Below, in pieces: positions 1-14,200 of a DNA stretch of 64,000 nt; position 1 is the stretch's first letter, and each line of letters opens with the position of its first letter. The stretch covers positions 835,733-899,732 of the forward strand of contig MU130299.1 of assembly GCA_015039465.1 (NCBI GenBank). The letters run 5' to 3'. A program made the position numbers and the translations under genes. The stretch is from Phlegmacium glaucopus. Taxonomy: Eukaryota; Basidiomycota; Agaricomycetes; Agaricales; Cortinariaceae. Below the pieces are notes generated by a model, which was not told where the DNA came from, ran no database searches, and worked only from the letters and a program-made list of their open reading frames with translations.

Positions 1-229
1 TTTGCGGAGAGAGAGGGGGGCCAGGATACGTTCGGGAATATTGGTGCTTTGAGGTTCGTCCTTTTTATGTTCTCCTTTCTCTTGTCTTATCATCTTTTTC
101 TTGTACAGATATGGATATACCGACGCTGGTAAATCCGTTTTGGCAACTCAAAAAACGGGCTCGAGCCACAACCCTTTCGCTCAACAGCAGCAGCAGCAAC
201 ATAATGAGAAACCTTTCTTCGATATCTGA
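1..229 (+). CDS. 3' end of an unidentified gene (possible endocytic adaptor C terminus)
   Basis: Partial gene entering from the left edge. Frame 1 is open from base 1 to 53, a 55-bp intron (GT at 54, AG at 108) follows, and the last exon runs 109-229 with stop TGA at 227-229. The tail contains a GNIGALRYGYTDAGK stretch, an NPF tripeptide, a run of six glutamines and a C-terminal PFFDI. An NPF motif with a glutamine-rich tail resembles the C terminus of fungal ENTH/ANTH-type clathrin adaptors, but too little is present to prove this. The frame and splice sites are seen directly; the family is a guess. Confidence 0.5.
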
Positions 230-600
230 TCAACTTCGACTTCGAATAGTCTCAGCCCATCTCAATCTGTGCCTATATCTTTGGTTTCTTTTTATCCCAT
301 CGTTTTGGTTTATCCAATTTTTTCTCTTTTCTCTTGTATAGTCATTTCCTTTACTTTTTCTTAACTATGTCATTGTTAAACGTTTATTCCCCCTCCTACC
401 CGCGATCATCCTTAGTTCGTTTCTGAAACAGAGTCTTCTTTTTTTCTTCTGCGATCTGTGGACTTGGATATGCATTGTATATGATAGGGTAAACAAGATA
501 CAAATCGATATCAATGACCATTATTATGAATATTTTTTAAACAGGTCCTGCTCCGGCAAGGTTCGGCAACCAGCTTAAGCCTTTGCTTGTAACTATCAGA

Positions 601-1735
<1,135 letters not shown>

Positions 1736-3588
1736 ATCGTTGAAGTGAATGGGGGAACGGCGTCGATTCATGAATAACTCATATATACTATATATGCACA
1801 CCATTGTTACCCGTTAGTCGTCGATTTCTACAAGAATCTACTTATACGTGAAAACACTATAGAACTCCATCCAACCTTGTCAATTTAATCCCCCCAATCG
1901 TAACCATGGGAGGCGCTATTGTGACCTTTAGATGCTCAGCTTGTCAATCTAGATGTTCTTCCTACGAAATTCAAAGCCCTCACCTACTTACGAAGAAATT
2001 GTGGAAGCTGTTGTAAGATTGGCGATTGGTTGGCTTTGCCAGGGTAGGTTGGGTTGAACTTGCATTATTTGATCCAATTGCTAATGGTTTCACAAGTCTT
2101 TCTTGGCTTTGCACCCTATGTACCTTCATCAATCTTCAACAACCAACCGTCGACAACGACATTCATGACATGTACGTGGGTTGGATCGTTCACAGTATGA
2201 TATTGATTGTATTGACGACTCGGATCTAAGAATTGGCCGCGAAACCGTCGAATGCTCTCTGGCTTACTGCAACTGTGTTGGATCCAACGTTATGCACCGC
2301 ATTGCTATAGGATATAAAGAAAGTCCGCCAACTCCAAAATTCCTTCCTTAAGCCCATTGCTTAGCCTCATGGCGGCGAGTATCTATCAGTGCCTCAAGAA
2401 CCTGGCGACAATAAAATGTGGTGGCGCTCATCTATACAGCTACGGTATCGGCGCATGCCGTAGGTAGCTGTTAAAGAGACGCGAATTCCGCCATCCAAGA
2501 ATTAAGCGTGAATGCAGAGGTTCAGATGACTTCCTGGAAGGCGAGGACGTGGTTCTGCGCGATGATTCAAGGGCTATGAAGGTATTTCAGTTTCTGTTGT
2601 TCAGTTCTACTGCAGTTCGTTTGATAGCCTTCATTGTTTTAAGTCTTAAACTCAAATCCTATCTTCACAAGAACGTTGGGCGGCGGCCTTATCAAGATGT
2701 TAACAGGTCTATCCAGTTCCTATACTTGTGGACAACAGTCTGTTCTACCACCTTTCGAATTGGCTTTGACAGGTCTCGACTCATTATACACTCAACTTTA
2801 TAATTACAAAAGTCTGCACAATCATTGTGTACCCCAATTCATAACGTTTTGAAGGGACAAGACTGTTCTGATTGCGGGTGATCTGCGTGATTAAATTCGC
2901 ACTTCTTTTCCTTCATGAAACCTTTGGTTTCGACGAAAGAGGTCCAATCTAATTATTGCCGTAGCAGCCAGATGATGACACGGTTTTTGCATTGGATCAG
3001 ATAGACGAAAAGTGAGTTGTTGAGTCGTTTTCATCCCATTTCGACATCAACTGATCTCTATTCAATAGATTCGAACAATGACCAATCCACGGTAGGATTG
3101 CAATGTCGCTTCTCTGATGATTAACACACGATCAACACTACCGTCTCAACCCTATCAATATTTGAGTGGGGGTGGACTATGCTGAACGGATGCTGCAGAC
3201 AAGGCAAGGTTGTTATCTATCGTTACTTTGGGTTGAACTGGTCTTTCCCAACACTCTAACATCTTTTGAAGGCCTTTTACGACTGGGTAAATTGTAAAAA
3301 GAATAAAAGACATGGAAGATGCAGTGAGTATTTGAAGACGAAATGCGAATATTGAAATATACCAAGCTCGATGACTGTCCTGCTAGGTGCAAAATCGTGA
3401 ACGCGCCATCACACAAGCGGTGAGTCAAATAGCTAGGCGAGAAGGGTACAAGACGATAGTAGTTGATGGATAATAAAGAGGGGAGAAATAAGAAATATGT
3501 AAGGTGAAATGGCAAATAGGGTGCCGAGCGCTCGTCACGAATGTTTTCGACCACAACCAGTTTATGTACATGTGCCATATCTACAAGT
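1736..3588. other. Intergenic, no supported gene
   Basis: About 1.85 kb between BUD32 and the 3' end of the minus-strand membrane gene. Only short unconvincing ORFs are present. The segment about 3205-3345 is a diverged copy of 5868-6010 in the same orientation (see repeat entry). Confidence 0.5.
3205..3345. repeat. Diverged dispersed repeat, copy A
   Basis: About 140 bp beginning AAGGTTGTTATC matches 5868-6010 at roughly 80 percent by eye. Shared words include CTCTAACAT, CCTTTTACGACT and GAGTATTTGAAGACG. The two copies lie either side of the seven-transmembrane gene. Read on the minus strand both give a short peptide-like stretch (copy B: VVKGFQNMLERRERSVQLK), so they may be relics of a duplicated exon rather than a transposon. 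Confidence 0.55.
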
Positions 3589-4852
3589 CTAGTGCACGCT
3601 GCCTCTGGGCTCTATGTGATCATCCATCTCGATATCCTCACTTTGTGGAACACCAATATCATCGTCTCTATTCACAATAGCGACATCTTCCGTTTCTGTT
3701 TCCGATATTGATTTTGGATTGTTGGCCGCAAAGCGCAAGGTCCCAATGGTAGATTCTATCATGGATTCCTTATCGTGGAAGGACAATCCCATGGAGACCC
3801 GCACCAGGATGATTGTAGGTGTTATACCCTAGACAGACCCATGTTATCAGTAAAGTAAGAAGTAGCAGTGACTAATGTTGTAATCACATTGAGCATTTCT
3901 TGGATAGAAGCGACGATATAAAAGGCTTTAGTGGCAGCATCCGTTGGTAGAAGAAGAGTAACCACGACCCGAGCCAATTGGCTTGAAAGCAATAGCATGC
4001 CGGATTCAATTATTATGAACATGACAGTCCGAATTTTGCTCCCGCCAGTGGCGCCCGAACCTTGGTCGCCTGAAGCAAGCTTGATTTCATGGTACACCTT
4101 GAAGATCTTGAACACAATTAAGGATGTCACCAGAGCATTCACGGTTATGGACATGACGATGGCTGCCAGAATCATCCAATACCCCCACGGAGGTTGTACA
4201 AATTGGCTTGAGAAAATGTGCTCGGAGCCGCTACCTGCTAGCCAGATAACTAGAGGGAATACATTGAAATTGGCCAGTCAAATAAGATAGGTTGACTGAC
4301 CTAAGTATGTAAATGCTAAGATTGAAGGAAGGATCACGGCACGGATATTGTAACCCCACACAATCCAGCAACGGTATATCTTTAAGATTTGTGTGGATAA
4401 AATAAATGATGAGCATAGTAATTTATACATACTAGGATAAATTGAGCTATAAAATCACAGCAACCAGATACTGTGTTTTGCATAAAACCAAGGTAGTGAA
4501 ATACTGTTGGATTCCAAGGAATGTGAGTCTGCACAACTGAAAGCGTAAGAAAAGATTGTTGTTGTTACCGATGGAAAAGTTGTTACTAACCGAGTTTATT
4601 ACATATATTGCGTCAAGTACAACGATAACGCCAGATAGAGCATATAGAGCACAGAGAACATAGAAAAGGAAATTTTTCGATGCTCCTCGTAAAAAAATGA
4701 CGAATATGCCAGAATAAAGTCCTGGGATAGATTAGTATTACACGTAACCTCTTTAGCAGGGACCGTGAAATTTGTAGAAAAAATCTCTTACCATAGAGAA
4801 ACCCTTCCAGACATACTCCAATGGCAGAAAAGTCTGCAACAGTCAGCTTCAT
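3589..4852 (-). CDS. Seven-transmembrane protein of an Agaricomycete-expanded family
   Basis: Six exons on the minus strand: 4852-4792, 4721-4591, 4528-4433, 4379-4301, 4249-3873 and 3828-3589, coding for about 327 residues. All junctions are GT-AG and the frame closes exactly. Hydrophobic segments alternate with short loops. Family-like signatures are LYSGIFVIFL, FYVLCALYAL, CCDFIAQFIL followed by IYRCWIVWGYNIRAVILPS, and a last membrane segment leading into GITPTIILVRVSMGLS. The tail is acidic and polar, as expected for a cytosolic C terminus. Mushroom genomes carry many such serpentine, GPCR-like proteins of unknown function. The start at 4852 gives a short N terminus before the first helix. 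Function and ligand are unknown. Confidence 0.85.
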
Positions 4853-5154
4853 GGCTTCGTGTCTGTTTTAATGACCTATTAAATCTCTGACCCTTGCTTT
4901 ATACAAGAGGTCTAGCATCTATATCAAATACAGTCACCTTGACCGAAAATCTGATTCTCTTACCACTAAACTAGTTTGAGGCAGAAAATGGTTAGTATTT
5001 GGTTAGTATGCAAGCCGTTACCGACTTTTTGAGGCAAGCCCGTGATTTTCATCATCTGATCGATCAAATTTATGATGGTTTTTTTATGATGGTTTTTCTT
5101 TTCTCCATCAACTTACAGTCGTTTTCATAGACTCGCTACCAGAGGCTACCAGCA

Positions 5155-5783
5155 GGCTCCTAAAAGCACTCGCGAGCTATTCTCATTATGAGGGAGCTTA
5201 TCTCATAATTGATGACTGAACAAATAAATAAACCTAAGGTAGCGGCTGCCGGAAAAGTTGGTCGGTGATCTCGGAGACCACCGATTAACCCCAAGGTTGG
5301 GTTCGCTAAGCAGTCGTGTCACATTTTCGTCACAAGCAATATTGATGTAGATACTACACACGAAAACTTGAATATGATATGAAAACTAAGTACTTACGAG
5401 CCGTATGAGCACAATTCCGAATCCAAATGAAACCGGAAAGTACACATTCACCACCTAAAAAATGAAGGGAATGGACCATCCAGGAGGTCTGTGTCCTTGT
5501 ACAGGCAAAGTTTGGTTCTTAAACAGAACACGTATGCACACATTAGTTTATATGACATGAAGGGCTACTACGTGGACTACTTAATGCCAATGCGCTACTG
5601 CGCTGACTTGTAGCTATATTCTTATTGTACTAGAATCATCTGTATCACGGTCTTGTCACTCATTGCCAAATTTGGAACCCAACCTTGGTGTGCTTAGGTT
5701 TGTTTATTTGTTCAGCCATCAATTATTAGTTAAGCTCCCCAATAGCTCGCGAGACGAGTCACGTGTGGCTGCTTTTAGGAGCC
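5155..5783. mobile_element. 629-bp terminal-inverted-repeat element (non-autonomous DNA transposon)
   Basis: The left end begins GGCTCCTAAAAGC (5155) and the right end finishes GCTTTTAGGAGCC (5783). The inverted similarity extends about 80 bp inward, with shared words AATAGCTCGCGAG-like, ATCAATTAT and TGTTCAG plus a TTTATTTATT/TTTGTTTATT stretch. No transposase ORF is inside. Its core (about 5232-5460) recurs at 26800-27015 in the same orientation, showing it is dispersed. A target-site duplication could not be fixed from the flanks. Confidence 0.7.
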
Positions 5784-5867
5784 TCACCGACCAACACTGG
5801 TAACCACTTCATCAATATTTCGGCGGAAGATGAACAATCCTTAACAGATTTTAGAGACGACGAGATA

Positions 5868-6010
5868 AGGTTGTTATCGATTATAGCTTTGAGTTGGACT
5901 GATCTTTCCCTACGCTCTAACATATTTTGAAAGCCTTTTACGACTCGGTATATGGTAAGGGTGTGCAAAAAAAAGAAAGTGGGTGGGTGAGAATGAAATG
6001 AGTATTTGAA
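5868..6010. repeat. Diverged dispersed repeat, copy B
   Basis: Partner of 3205-3345 in the same orientation, starting 85 bp outside the right end of the inverted-repeat element. Nothing else convincing was found between 5784 and the phospholipase start at 6730; short minus-strand ORFs here lack recognisable domains. Confidence 0.55.
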
Positions 6011-6729
6011 GACGCAATTTGATATGAAATACTGCTAGTTGAAAATGTGCAATCCTCCACACAATCTACCACGATTAAACGCAGGAAGCTAATCTGACCT
6101 TTTGTGTTTAATCTTTCTGCGTGTATGCAGTGCACCATCATCTTGTAGGTGTGAGTTGAAGGGAGTAAGTAAGAATGGTCTGAGTATGATTCAACAGTAA
6201 GATTCCGAGTTATCAGTATTGGCTCAGCCGTGAGCGGAGGATCAATGGCATCACCGCTAGAAGTTAGAGTTAGGTCTGACTTCACTTGCAGATTTGAGTT
6301 TTGCTCCAAGTCAAGAGAACGGTCGTGCTCGCTTGAAATCAACTTGAATGGAAACCATCCAGGGGCTGTTTTTTTAGGACTGGTAGCCCGCCTCTAGTGC
6401 TTCAATAGCTATATTATAAATTCTATATGCCTGGCTCGATATTAGTCTTCTTGGTGGTCGTCACCGTCGAGTAAGGTCTGAGCTTGTCTTCATTGTAAGT
6501 TGCGTCATACCCAAATAGAGAGTGAGATTTGTAAACACCGGATTCCTTTTTATACATAGTTCGTGTGTTATCATTGGGTATATATTTATGTCAGTGAGCT
6601 AAATGAAGGAACTCTTTATTTAGAACATATGCTTAATAGACACACGTGCTACCATATGAATCAATCATCAGACCTTACCACGGTCTTCAACCAACCACTA
6701 TCTTACTTACTTTCACCTGTACTACTAAT

Positions 6730-9700
6730 ATGTCATTCATTCATAAACTTGAATCTGGTTTGAAAAACTTCAACCTTCCACAACCCGACGAAACATTAAA
6801 TTTCGTGAACAAAGTAGTTGGGCATGCTCGGGCAGAAGTAATTGGTGAGTAAAACAAGATGGCAAGTTAATCATACGGTATATCTGATTCAAATCTGCAT
6901 AGGTCGCTTCAATCCTAATCGTGCGTTGGATACTGCATTTTTAGCAGGGAAACAATTCGTCTTATTTGGTACTTTCATCAAGGTCGTCACGACGATCCGG
7001 AGGAGCAGGCTCAAGATGAAATAAGACACCAAATTAGACAAGGTCATCGTTTTACGAGCTTTGCAGGCGAACGATCTGGAAATACCGTCAAATGGTGAGT
7101 TCAACTTACGAATACTTCCAACCTAAACACTATTTTGAATCTCTATGCTAGGCATATCGATGGACATGATTATATGTGGGCGGTCTCAGAAATGATTGAT
7201 AGCGCGAAAGAGTTTATCTTTATCCAGGTATCTACTATTGGTCGCTCTGATATTCGTTTTTGAACTTGGTCTTCTTTACTCTAGGATTGGTGGCTTACTC
7301 CAGAATTGTACCTCCGTCGCCCTCCTGCGTACTTCCCTGAATGGCGTATAGATCGTCTTCTTGAGAAGAAGGCCCAACAAGGCGTAAAGATTCATGTCAT
7401 TGTGTACAAAGAGGTTCGTCCCCCCCCTTTGTCTCAACTGGTTTCAAATCTTGATTTTGAACCTGAAACTTCTCTAGGTTACGCAGACCATGTCTATGAG
7501 CTCGAAACACACCAAGGTAATCTATTCAGGCATATTTTTTCCCCAATGTTCCTATCGTTGACTTGTCCTTTAGGCGGTATTGGATAAGCTTCACCCAAAC
7601 ATCACTTGCATGCGTCACCCCGACCATATCGGTGCAAAAGGTATGGTTTTGCGGTTTCAAGACATTAACAAAAGGTCTAATTTTGGCTCATCAGACACTG
7701 TCGCACTCTGGTCTCACCACGAGAAGGTTGGCTACCTAACCCTTTTCTTTTCCTCCCCAAATACTGACGAATTCTTTTTTTAGGTCGTGCTTGTCGACAA
7801 CCAGTATGCCGCCATAGGTGGTCTTGATCTTTGTTTTGGGCGATGGGATACGCATACTCACCCACTTGCGGACGTCCATCCGACTGACTTTTCCAAGACT
7901 TTGTTCCCGGGTCAAGATTACAATAACGCTCGTATCATGGATTTCAAGGATGTTTACGATTATGTCAGCAATACCTTGTCTGTTGAGGACAGCGCCCGTA
8001 TGCCTTGGCATGATGTAACTTTACTTTCGTTTTTCCCTTCTTTTTTGTTGGGTTGATGTTGTGGTTTTTTTTTCCAGGTCCATATGACTTTATGTGGTAA
8101 TGCAGTGTTGGATATTGCTCAACACTTTGTTGAGCGCTGGAACGAGATCAAGGATCGGAAGGTATATCTAAATTCTTGCAGTTATTGTCATATTCTGACT
8201 TTTCGATTACTATCAGTATCGACAAGATGAGTGAGTAACAACACCATTTCTCGATCTGTAGTTTCGGCCTGTAGCTAATTTTTTATAAAGCACTTACGCT
8301 TGGCTTGCCCTCCCCCACGACCCCGACTATGCACCAAATGAGGCAGTAGCCCGTACATTAAAAAGTCCTTTTCTGCATTTGATCCCCCCTCTAAAAACGT
8401 CTTCTTCTAGGCCATCCTCATCTTCAACACTGGCGTGAAATCGGACGCAAATACAAACAGCGCTGGCACGGTCCCGATGCGAATATGGAACGGGAGCACA
8501 ATCGAAATCAAAATCAAAATCAAAATCAACATGGCATGCATGGAACTTGCAGAGTTCAAGTCGTCCGCAGTGTTTCTGATTGGTCACATGGAGTATTGAC
8601 GGAACACAGTATTCAAGATGCTTGTGAGTGTTTCTGAAAAGATTAATATGCGAGGTTTGAGTTTTAATAACTTCTATGCTTTTGTTAGATATTCAGTTAA
8701 TCAAGGAGTCGGAGCATTTTATCTATATAGGTGTGTTTGAATATTCCCCTTTTTGCACTTTCTTTCTTTCTTTCTTCTGTGACTTATAAAATGCTGTTGT
8801 GGATAGAGAACCAATTTTTGTAAGCCGGTGGTGTTTTCGCTGAGACTATCGAGTCTCATCTATGCGTTTTCATCCAGTATCTCTTCTACCAAGAAAGGGC
8901 ATGTCGTTACAAACTTGATCGCCAGGGCCCTCGTAGACCGAATTATACATGCCGCCAAGTTCGACCAAGATTTCCAGGTGACGCATCTACAATTTTTTTC
9001 CTCCCCTTTTCTATAAAGTCTAATTTTGTATTTGTATTTTCATTTTCATTCTAGGTTGTTATCGTGATTCCTGAAGTTCCGGGTTTTGCTGGCGATATCA
9101 AGAATGACAAATCCCTTAGAATTATTATGGGTGCTCAATATCGTACTATGAACCGTGGTGGACATAGTATCTATGAGGAAGTTCGTAAAGCTGGGTTTGA
9201 TCCGTACGTCGCAACCATTTTCATGGGGGTACTGGCACATAGGAATTGAATTCCTTTTTTTTTGACTTTGTTTAGGATGAAATACATCCGTTTCTACCAT
9301 CTCCGTGTTTATGATAGGATCAACGCACCTAAAGGTCAGTCCAGGCCTCTTGCGTTTGTATATAGACAGCATCTAATCATTTTCATCTTATCTTTTCCTA
9401 GGATTCATCAGGCAAATGGAACAGAATTCCGGTGTCTCGTTCAGCGAAGCCCAAGTGGCTTTAGCTCGTCAATGGGTTGCAGGAGATTTGCTCACCAACC
9501 AGACAGAGATCATCCTTAGTTTGCCAAAGGAAGAGGAAGATTTGTTCATACCAACTGGCCCGGAGAAGGAGAAAGGGAAGGGTGGAGAGAAAGAGAAAGA
9601 GAAACCTACGACCATTAAAGTGCCTATCCCTCAGGACGGCGAAGCTGCTCGTCGTGTTGTGGAGAGGTTCCAGAGTGGTGCTCATGGTGTCCGTGAGGAT

Positions 9701-10844
9701 CATGCGGTTTCGGACAGTGTTGCTCAGCATTTGCTTAGAGATAAGACTAGCTTGCTGGATGAGAAGTGGTTAGGTACCGAAGAGGAAGAGTTAAATGCGT
9801 GAGTAGTTGCCTTGTCTTTTGGTCGTCGACTAATTATGCGAATTTTTTTGTTGTCAGTTACGTTTCTGAGTTGCTTTACATTCATTCGAAAGTTATGATC
9901 GTGGATGATAGAAGAGTCATTGTACGTTGCTCTTTCTTTTTGTTTCTCTAAATACTTCTACTGACACCCTTGGTTTTTAGATGGGATCGGCAAATATCAA
10001 CGATCGCAGTCAAAAGGTTTGAATCACAATAATGCTCGTTCATTCATGGTTATTCATCTATAAATTCAGGGTGACGGCGATTCTGAAATTGCACTTGTGG
10101 TCGAAGATAACGATATGATCAACTCGTCCATGAATGGTGTTCATTATCCTGTATCCCGTTTCGCAGCAACTCTTCGTCGTCAGCTTTACAAAGGTAAGCC
10201 TTTTTCTAAAACGCCCCCCCCAAATTGTTGCAGAATTTCTCACTGTGTGGCGATTGATCCCAACCACAGAACACCTTGGTCTGATTCCTCCTCAAGATTG
10301 TGACAGCCGTCACCCAAATGTCACCAACGCCATGCGTCCAGCTCCCATTCCCGCAGACGATATCACACAATCTTATGAAGATAGTCTCGTGGCTGACCCT
10401 TTGTGCCAACAAACCGACGAGTTGTGGAAAGAGACGGCAAGGAAGAATCGAGAAATCTTTACGGAGATTTTCCGTCCTGTACCAACTAATTTCGTTCAAA
10501 ACGCGGAGGCTTATGATGTATGTGTTTTATATTTAAATTCTTAGAACCATATGTACTGATGTGCGTCCTTATTACTACTAGCGTTATCGTCCAAAAGGGA
10601 AGGTTGGTCATGTGGTTGAAGGGATGCCTTTAAGTCGTGTCAAAGATCGTTTAAATCTAGTCAGAGGAGCTCTTGTCGAATGTCCTTTGGTTAGTCACAC
10701 CCTTCTTTTTTTCTTTTCAGCCAGACGCTAACCCTTGACCTTGAACCCTCCTCTGAAAAACAGGAATTTTTGATTGAAGATAAAGATCTAGTGACAGGGC
10801 CTGAATGGACTGTTCTCAATCCTACCCTCCCAATATATGTATAA
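6730..10844 (+). CDS. Phospholipase D (two-HKD PLD1/Spo14 superfamily, short form)
   Basis: Start ATG 6730 (MSFIHKLESGLKNFNLP) and stop TAA 10842-10844, with about 22 short introns. Phospholipase D hydrolyses phosphatidylcholine to phosphatidic acid and choline. Both catalytic HKD motifs are visible: HHEKVVLVDNQYAAIGGLDL (about 7710-7840) and HSKVMIVDDRRVIMGSANI (about 9884-9995). Other family blocks are GHDYMW, FIQDWWLTPELYLRRPP, CFGRWDTHTHPLADVHP, FIYIENQF and MGAQYRTMNRGG. There are no PX or PH domains before the catalytic core, so it resembles the short fungal form rather than yeast Spo14. Between the motifs lie a QN repeat (near 8505-8530) and a Lys/Glu-rich loop (near 9565-9605). The first splice, about 6845-6946, is uncertain: the obvious reading ends in stop at 7024, and the conserved HDDPEEQAQDEIRHQIRQGH frame needs another junction. 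Confidence 0.93.
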
Positions 10845-11267
10845 ATTAGTAGTCTTTTAGACTTAGCCAGTGTATAAATACGAGAAAAGGACTAATGGTT
10901 TCGAATTCAATTAACTGTGCTCTATATGTGTGATAAGTAACAAAAATTATTGGAAGTTTAAACCATGTGGACTGTCGTACCAAGACAGTCCATTCTTGGA
11001 GAGAGGCGATTTGATTGAGCGTAGGAGGACTCTTGCCCTCCCAATTTATATCTAAATTAGCCCGTTACAGATAATCTGTATGACATAAAAAAAATGGTTA
11101 CCTCTTTACGAATTCAAAGAAATGTGATCTCCTCAAAAGTGCGCCAGATGTGTGTGCGATAATAATTAATGATCATTATGGGAAATACAATTACAAATGA
11201 CCAAGAGAGAGAGAGAAATCCATGTAATAGATATTAAGAGGAGGAAAAAGAAAAGACATCTATGAAA
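10845..11267. other. Convergent intergenic region with a degenerate copy of the PLD 3' end
   Basis: Lies between the stops of phospholipase D (+) and synthase 1 (-). Bases about 11028-11060 repeat the last PLD codons and following bases: GGACTCTTGCCCTCCCAATT then TATATCTAAATTAG mirrors GGACTGTTCTCAATCCTACC then CTCCCAATATATG. A perfect 8-bp stem hairpin sits at 10969-10991. Confidence 0.55.
10969..10991. other. Perfect 8-bp stem hairpin in 3' intergenic region
   Basis: GGACTGTC, a 7-base loop (GTACCAA), then GACAGTCC. It lies 125 bp past the phospholipase stop and could mark the 3' end of either convergent transcript. Function is inferred only from position. Confidence 0.4.
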
Positions 11268-14200
11268 TTACTGGGCATTAGGTGGAAGTCCATAACTCTG
11301 GAGAATGTTATTGATCATGTCGTTGATAGTGAATGCGTCTGAGAGGTAAACCATGGGCACGTCGACTTCCAATTCTTTAAGAACCTGTCCTTTGAATTGT
11401 GCAAAAGTGATGGAATCGGCTCCGCAAGATGTCAACGGTTCAGCAGTATCTAAAAGGAAGAGAAAGGGGTTAGTGAAAAAATCTTCGGCAGCTAATTAGG
11501 TTTCAAACGCACCAAGTTTCTCATTCGGTTGTAATTCGAGTGCAACTCGTAGGATATCGATAATGGTCTTGTTTGCTTCAGCTGCAGAACGCAGTTCTTT
11601 GATGCCAGACGATGCAGTCTTCGACGATGGAAGAAGGCTGGCGAAGAATGGATCCTTGGCATAAGCTGGAGTGGCAGCCAACTTCTCTGAATCCATACGA
11701 GCGATGACTTGAAGAGGGATAGGAACCATCATCGCCTTCATGATCAGAGGAATACCCTCGTCGTGTTTCATGAGGAATGCAAAGCTCTTGGTCATGTCGA
11801 TGTTGTCGGTCAATTTGGACTCCCAAGCACCAAGTTGTAAGGATGAAGCAGGTAGACCAGAGTTGTGACGATAGGTGGCAAGAGAATCCATGTAGGAATT
11901 GGCAGAGACATATGCGATTTGTCCAGGGTTTCCAACGAGAACACTGTAGAAGAAAATTAGAGATTGGACATTCGAAGAGGGGACGAAACTCACTTTGTGC
12001 TACTGAAGAGGACGAATGATTCCAGCGCAAGATTGAGCTCCTGACTGGCGATGTGCAGGTTCCAGGAACCAATGACTTTAGGGCGAAGGACGTTTTCGAA
12101 ACCAGCTGCGTTCGTAGCGGCGATTGTGGCATCGTTGACCACGGCGGCTGTGTGGACAATGTTCTTCACTGCACCGAACTCCGAGTTGACATCACTCAAG
12201 GCAATCTTCAAGGCTGGTAAGTCGCAAACGTCAACTTGTCGGTAAGCGCACTGGCTTCTTGCACTATCAGGAAGGCTCGAAAGTTCTTTGATGACCTGGC
12301 ATTGGAGTTAATTGAGAACCGAAAAAAGAGAAAAGATAAATGTTGACTTACCTCCGGGTTCGACTCTGGCCTTCGCCCAAAGAACACTACCTTGCAACCT
12401 GCAGCAGCCAATGCGACTGCCAAAGCACTCCCAATGCTACCCATGCCGACGATGACCGTTGTACCGGAGACCGACCTTGAAGTCGTAATGTTGTCAATTC
12501 GCTCCAAAGTAGGGACAAGTCGAGAGAGAGTTTGATCGGATGATTCTTCACGATAACTGACAAAGGTGTCAGCAAAAGCACCTCTCTGCCGAGCCTGGAT
12601 CTCGTTGTTGAGGATAGAATGGAGTTTGAGGTCAGAGAGTGTCTCGACATTGGGAAGATCAAGAGACCAGGCGGCGCCATCAAGGCCAGTTTCTCTTCGG
12701 AAGACCCGGAGCATGCCTTGTACAACAGCCCCAACCAAAGCAAAGGGCGTTGCTCGAGAGTTTGAGAAGAGATCAAGACCTTCGTTGTACAAGTCGACAG
12801 GGGCCGACCATGAAGTGAGCGCAACCAAGCTAGTGATGTGGAGCTTGCATGTCATGATGAACTTCATGAACGAAAGGATTTGCAGGTAGAGGGAAGAGAA
12901 TTCATTGGAGCCAGGGACGTTGTTGGATTCGGTAAGATCCAAGACGATCAATAGATCACGACCCCGCAGAACGTTTGGAAGGGTGCTGAGTTCGTCGATT
13001 GGTAAAGTCTTGACCTTGCTGTCCGAGTTTGTGGCATTGTCTTGGACAAGATTTATAGAAACTGTATCCTTTGCAGAAGCAGATAGTGCGCCCAGAACTC
13101 TGGAAGTGCTGCCACTTCCTACGTAGAGCAGTTCGTCGAATTTGTGAACTGTAGCATCCTCTTGAGATGGAAGACTCTGTTTCGTCCATCCGTTTCGAAG
13201 CCAGCTATCGGGATCTTCTAGTCCTTTCTGCTCCTGGATGACGACGCCACGAGGAACCCATGCTACCGAGTACTTCCTGCAGGATACCAACAACTCTCCG
13301 GAATGTGAAAGGACTTCGAAAGAGACCGACAGAAGGCGACCGTTGCGCTCGACTTCGAGGGGTAGGTAATAACGGCATAGGAAGTTGGCAGGGATGTCGT
13401 CGGTGTGGAGAGTAAAGTCATCCAATGAGGTAGGAAGGAAAGCTCCTTCGGAATCGTCTACCTCGGGGGCAATCCTTGATGCAATGGCTCCGAACATGTG
13501 TAAACATGCGTCCAGCTTCCGAATGCGATCGTGAGCTGGATTTTCTGTGACGGACACTTTGATGTCTGCATCTGCGTGGTCTGACCATATCCTGACCTCT
13601 TGCACAGTGCGGAAGGGTTCCCCGAATTTCACATTCTTGAAACATTCATAGACCTCAGGTTTGGACATCATCTGCGATGGTACAACCTCAGGTGCCTTCT
13701 CCAACTTTTTCGGGGTGCGAACAAGCATTGTCTCGGCGATGGTGCCAGAACATATCTTGGTACCGGCGGCATCGTTTTGAGTTAGACTGTAAGATCCTTT
13801 AGCGTCAATCTCGGCGCGTGCTTGTGTTTCTGGAGTCTCCAATACAAGTGGAAGATGGAATCGAATGGTCTTCACGGTTTTGGAGCTGGACGATCGTGCA
13901 AAGAAATCTACCATGGCAGCTCCAGGTAGAACACGGCGCCCTTCGATTCTGTGGAGATCCAAGAAATCGCACAGAGGTTGGTCAACTACGAATTCGGGCT
14001 GCTGGTTAACCGATTTCTGGGGGGCAGCAGACTCCATTTGGTGGTGAGCAAGACCTAGAACGGAGTGGCGAGTGGCGATGTACGAGGGGTAGTTGTAAAG
14101 ACGTTGGAAAGGATAGGTGGGGAGTTGCGTAGAGGTGAATTGATAAGGCATCTGAGAGAACAACTGCGAAAATTCGACTGAGAAACCCTTCTCGAACAAG

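Noticed and set aside
6842..7024. Reading the phospholipase exon 2 in the long ORF ending at 7024
   Set aside because: It runs into a stop and out of frame with the conserved HRF/GHDYMW region; another splice choice is needed.
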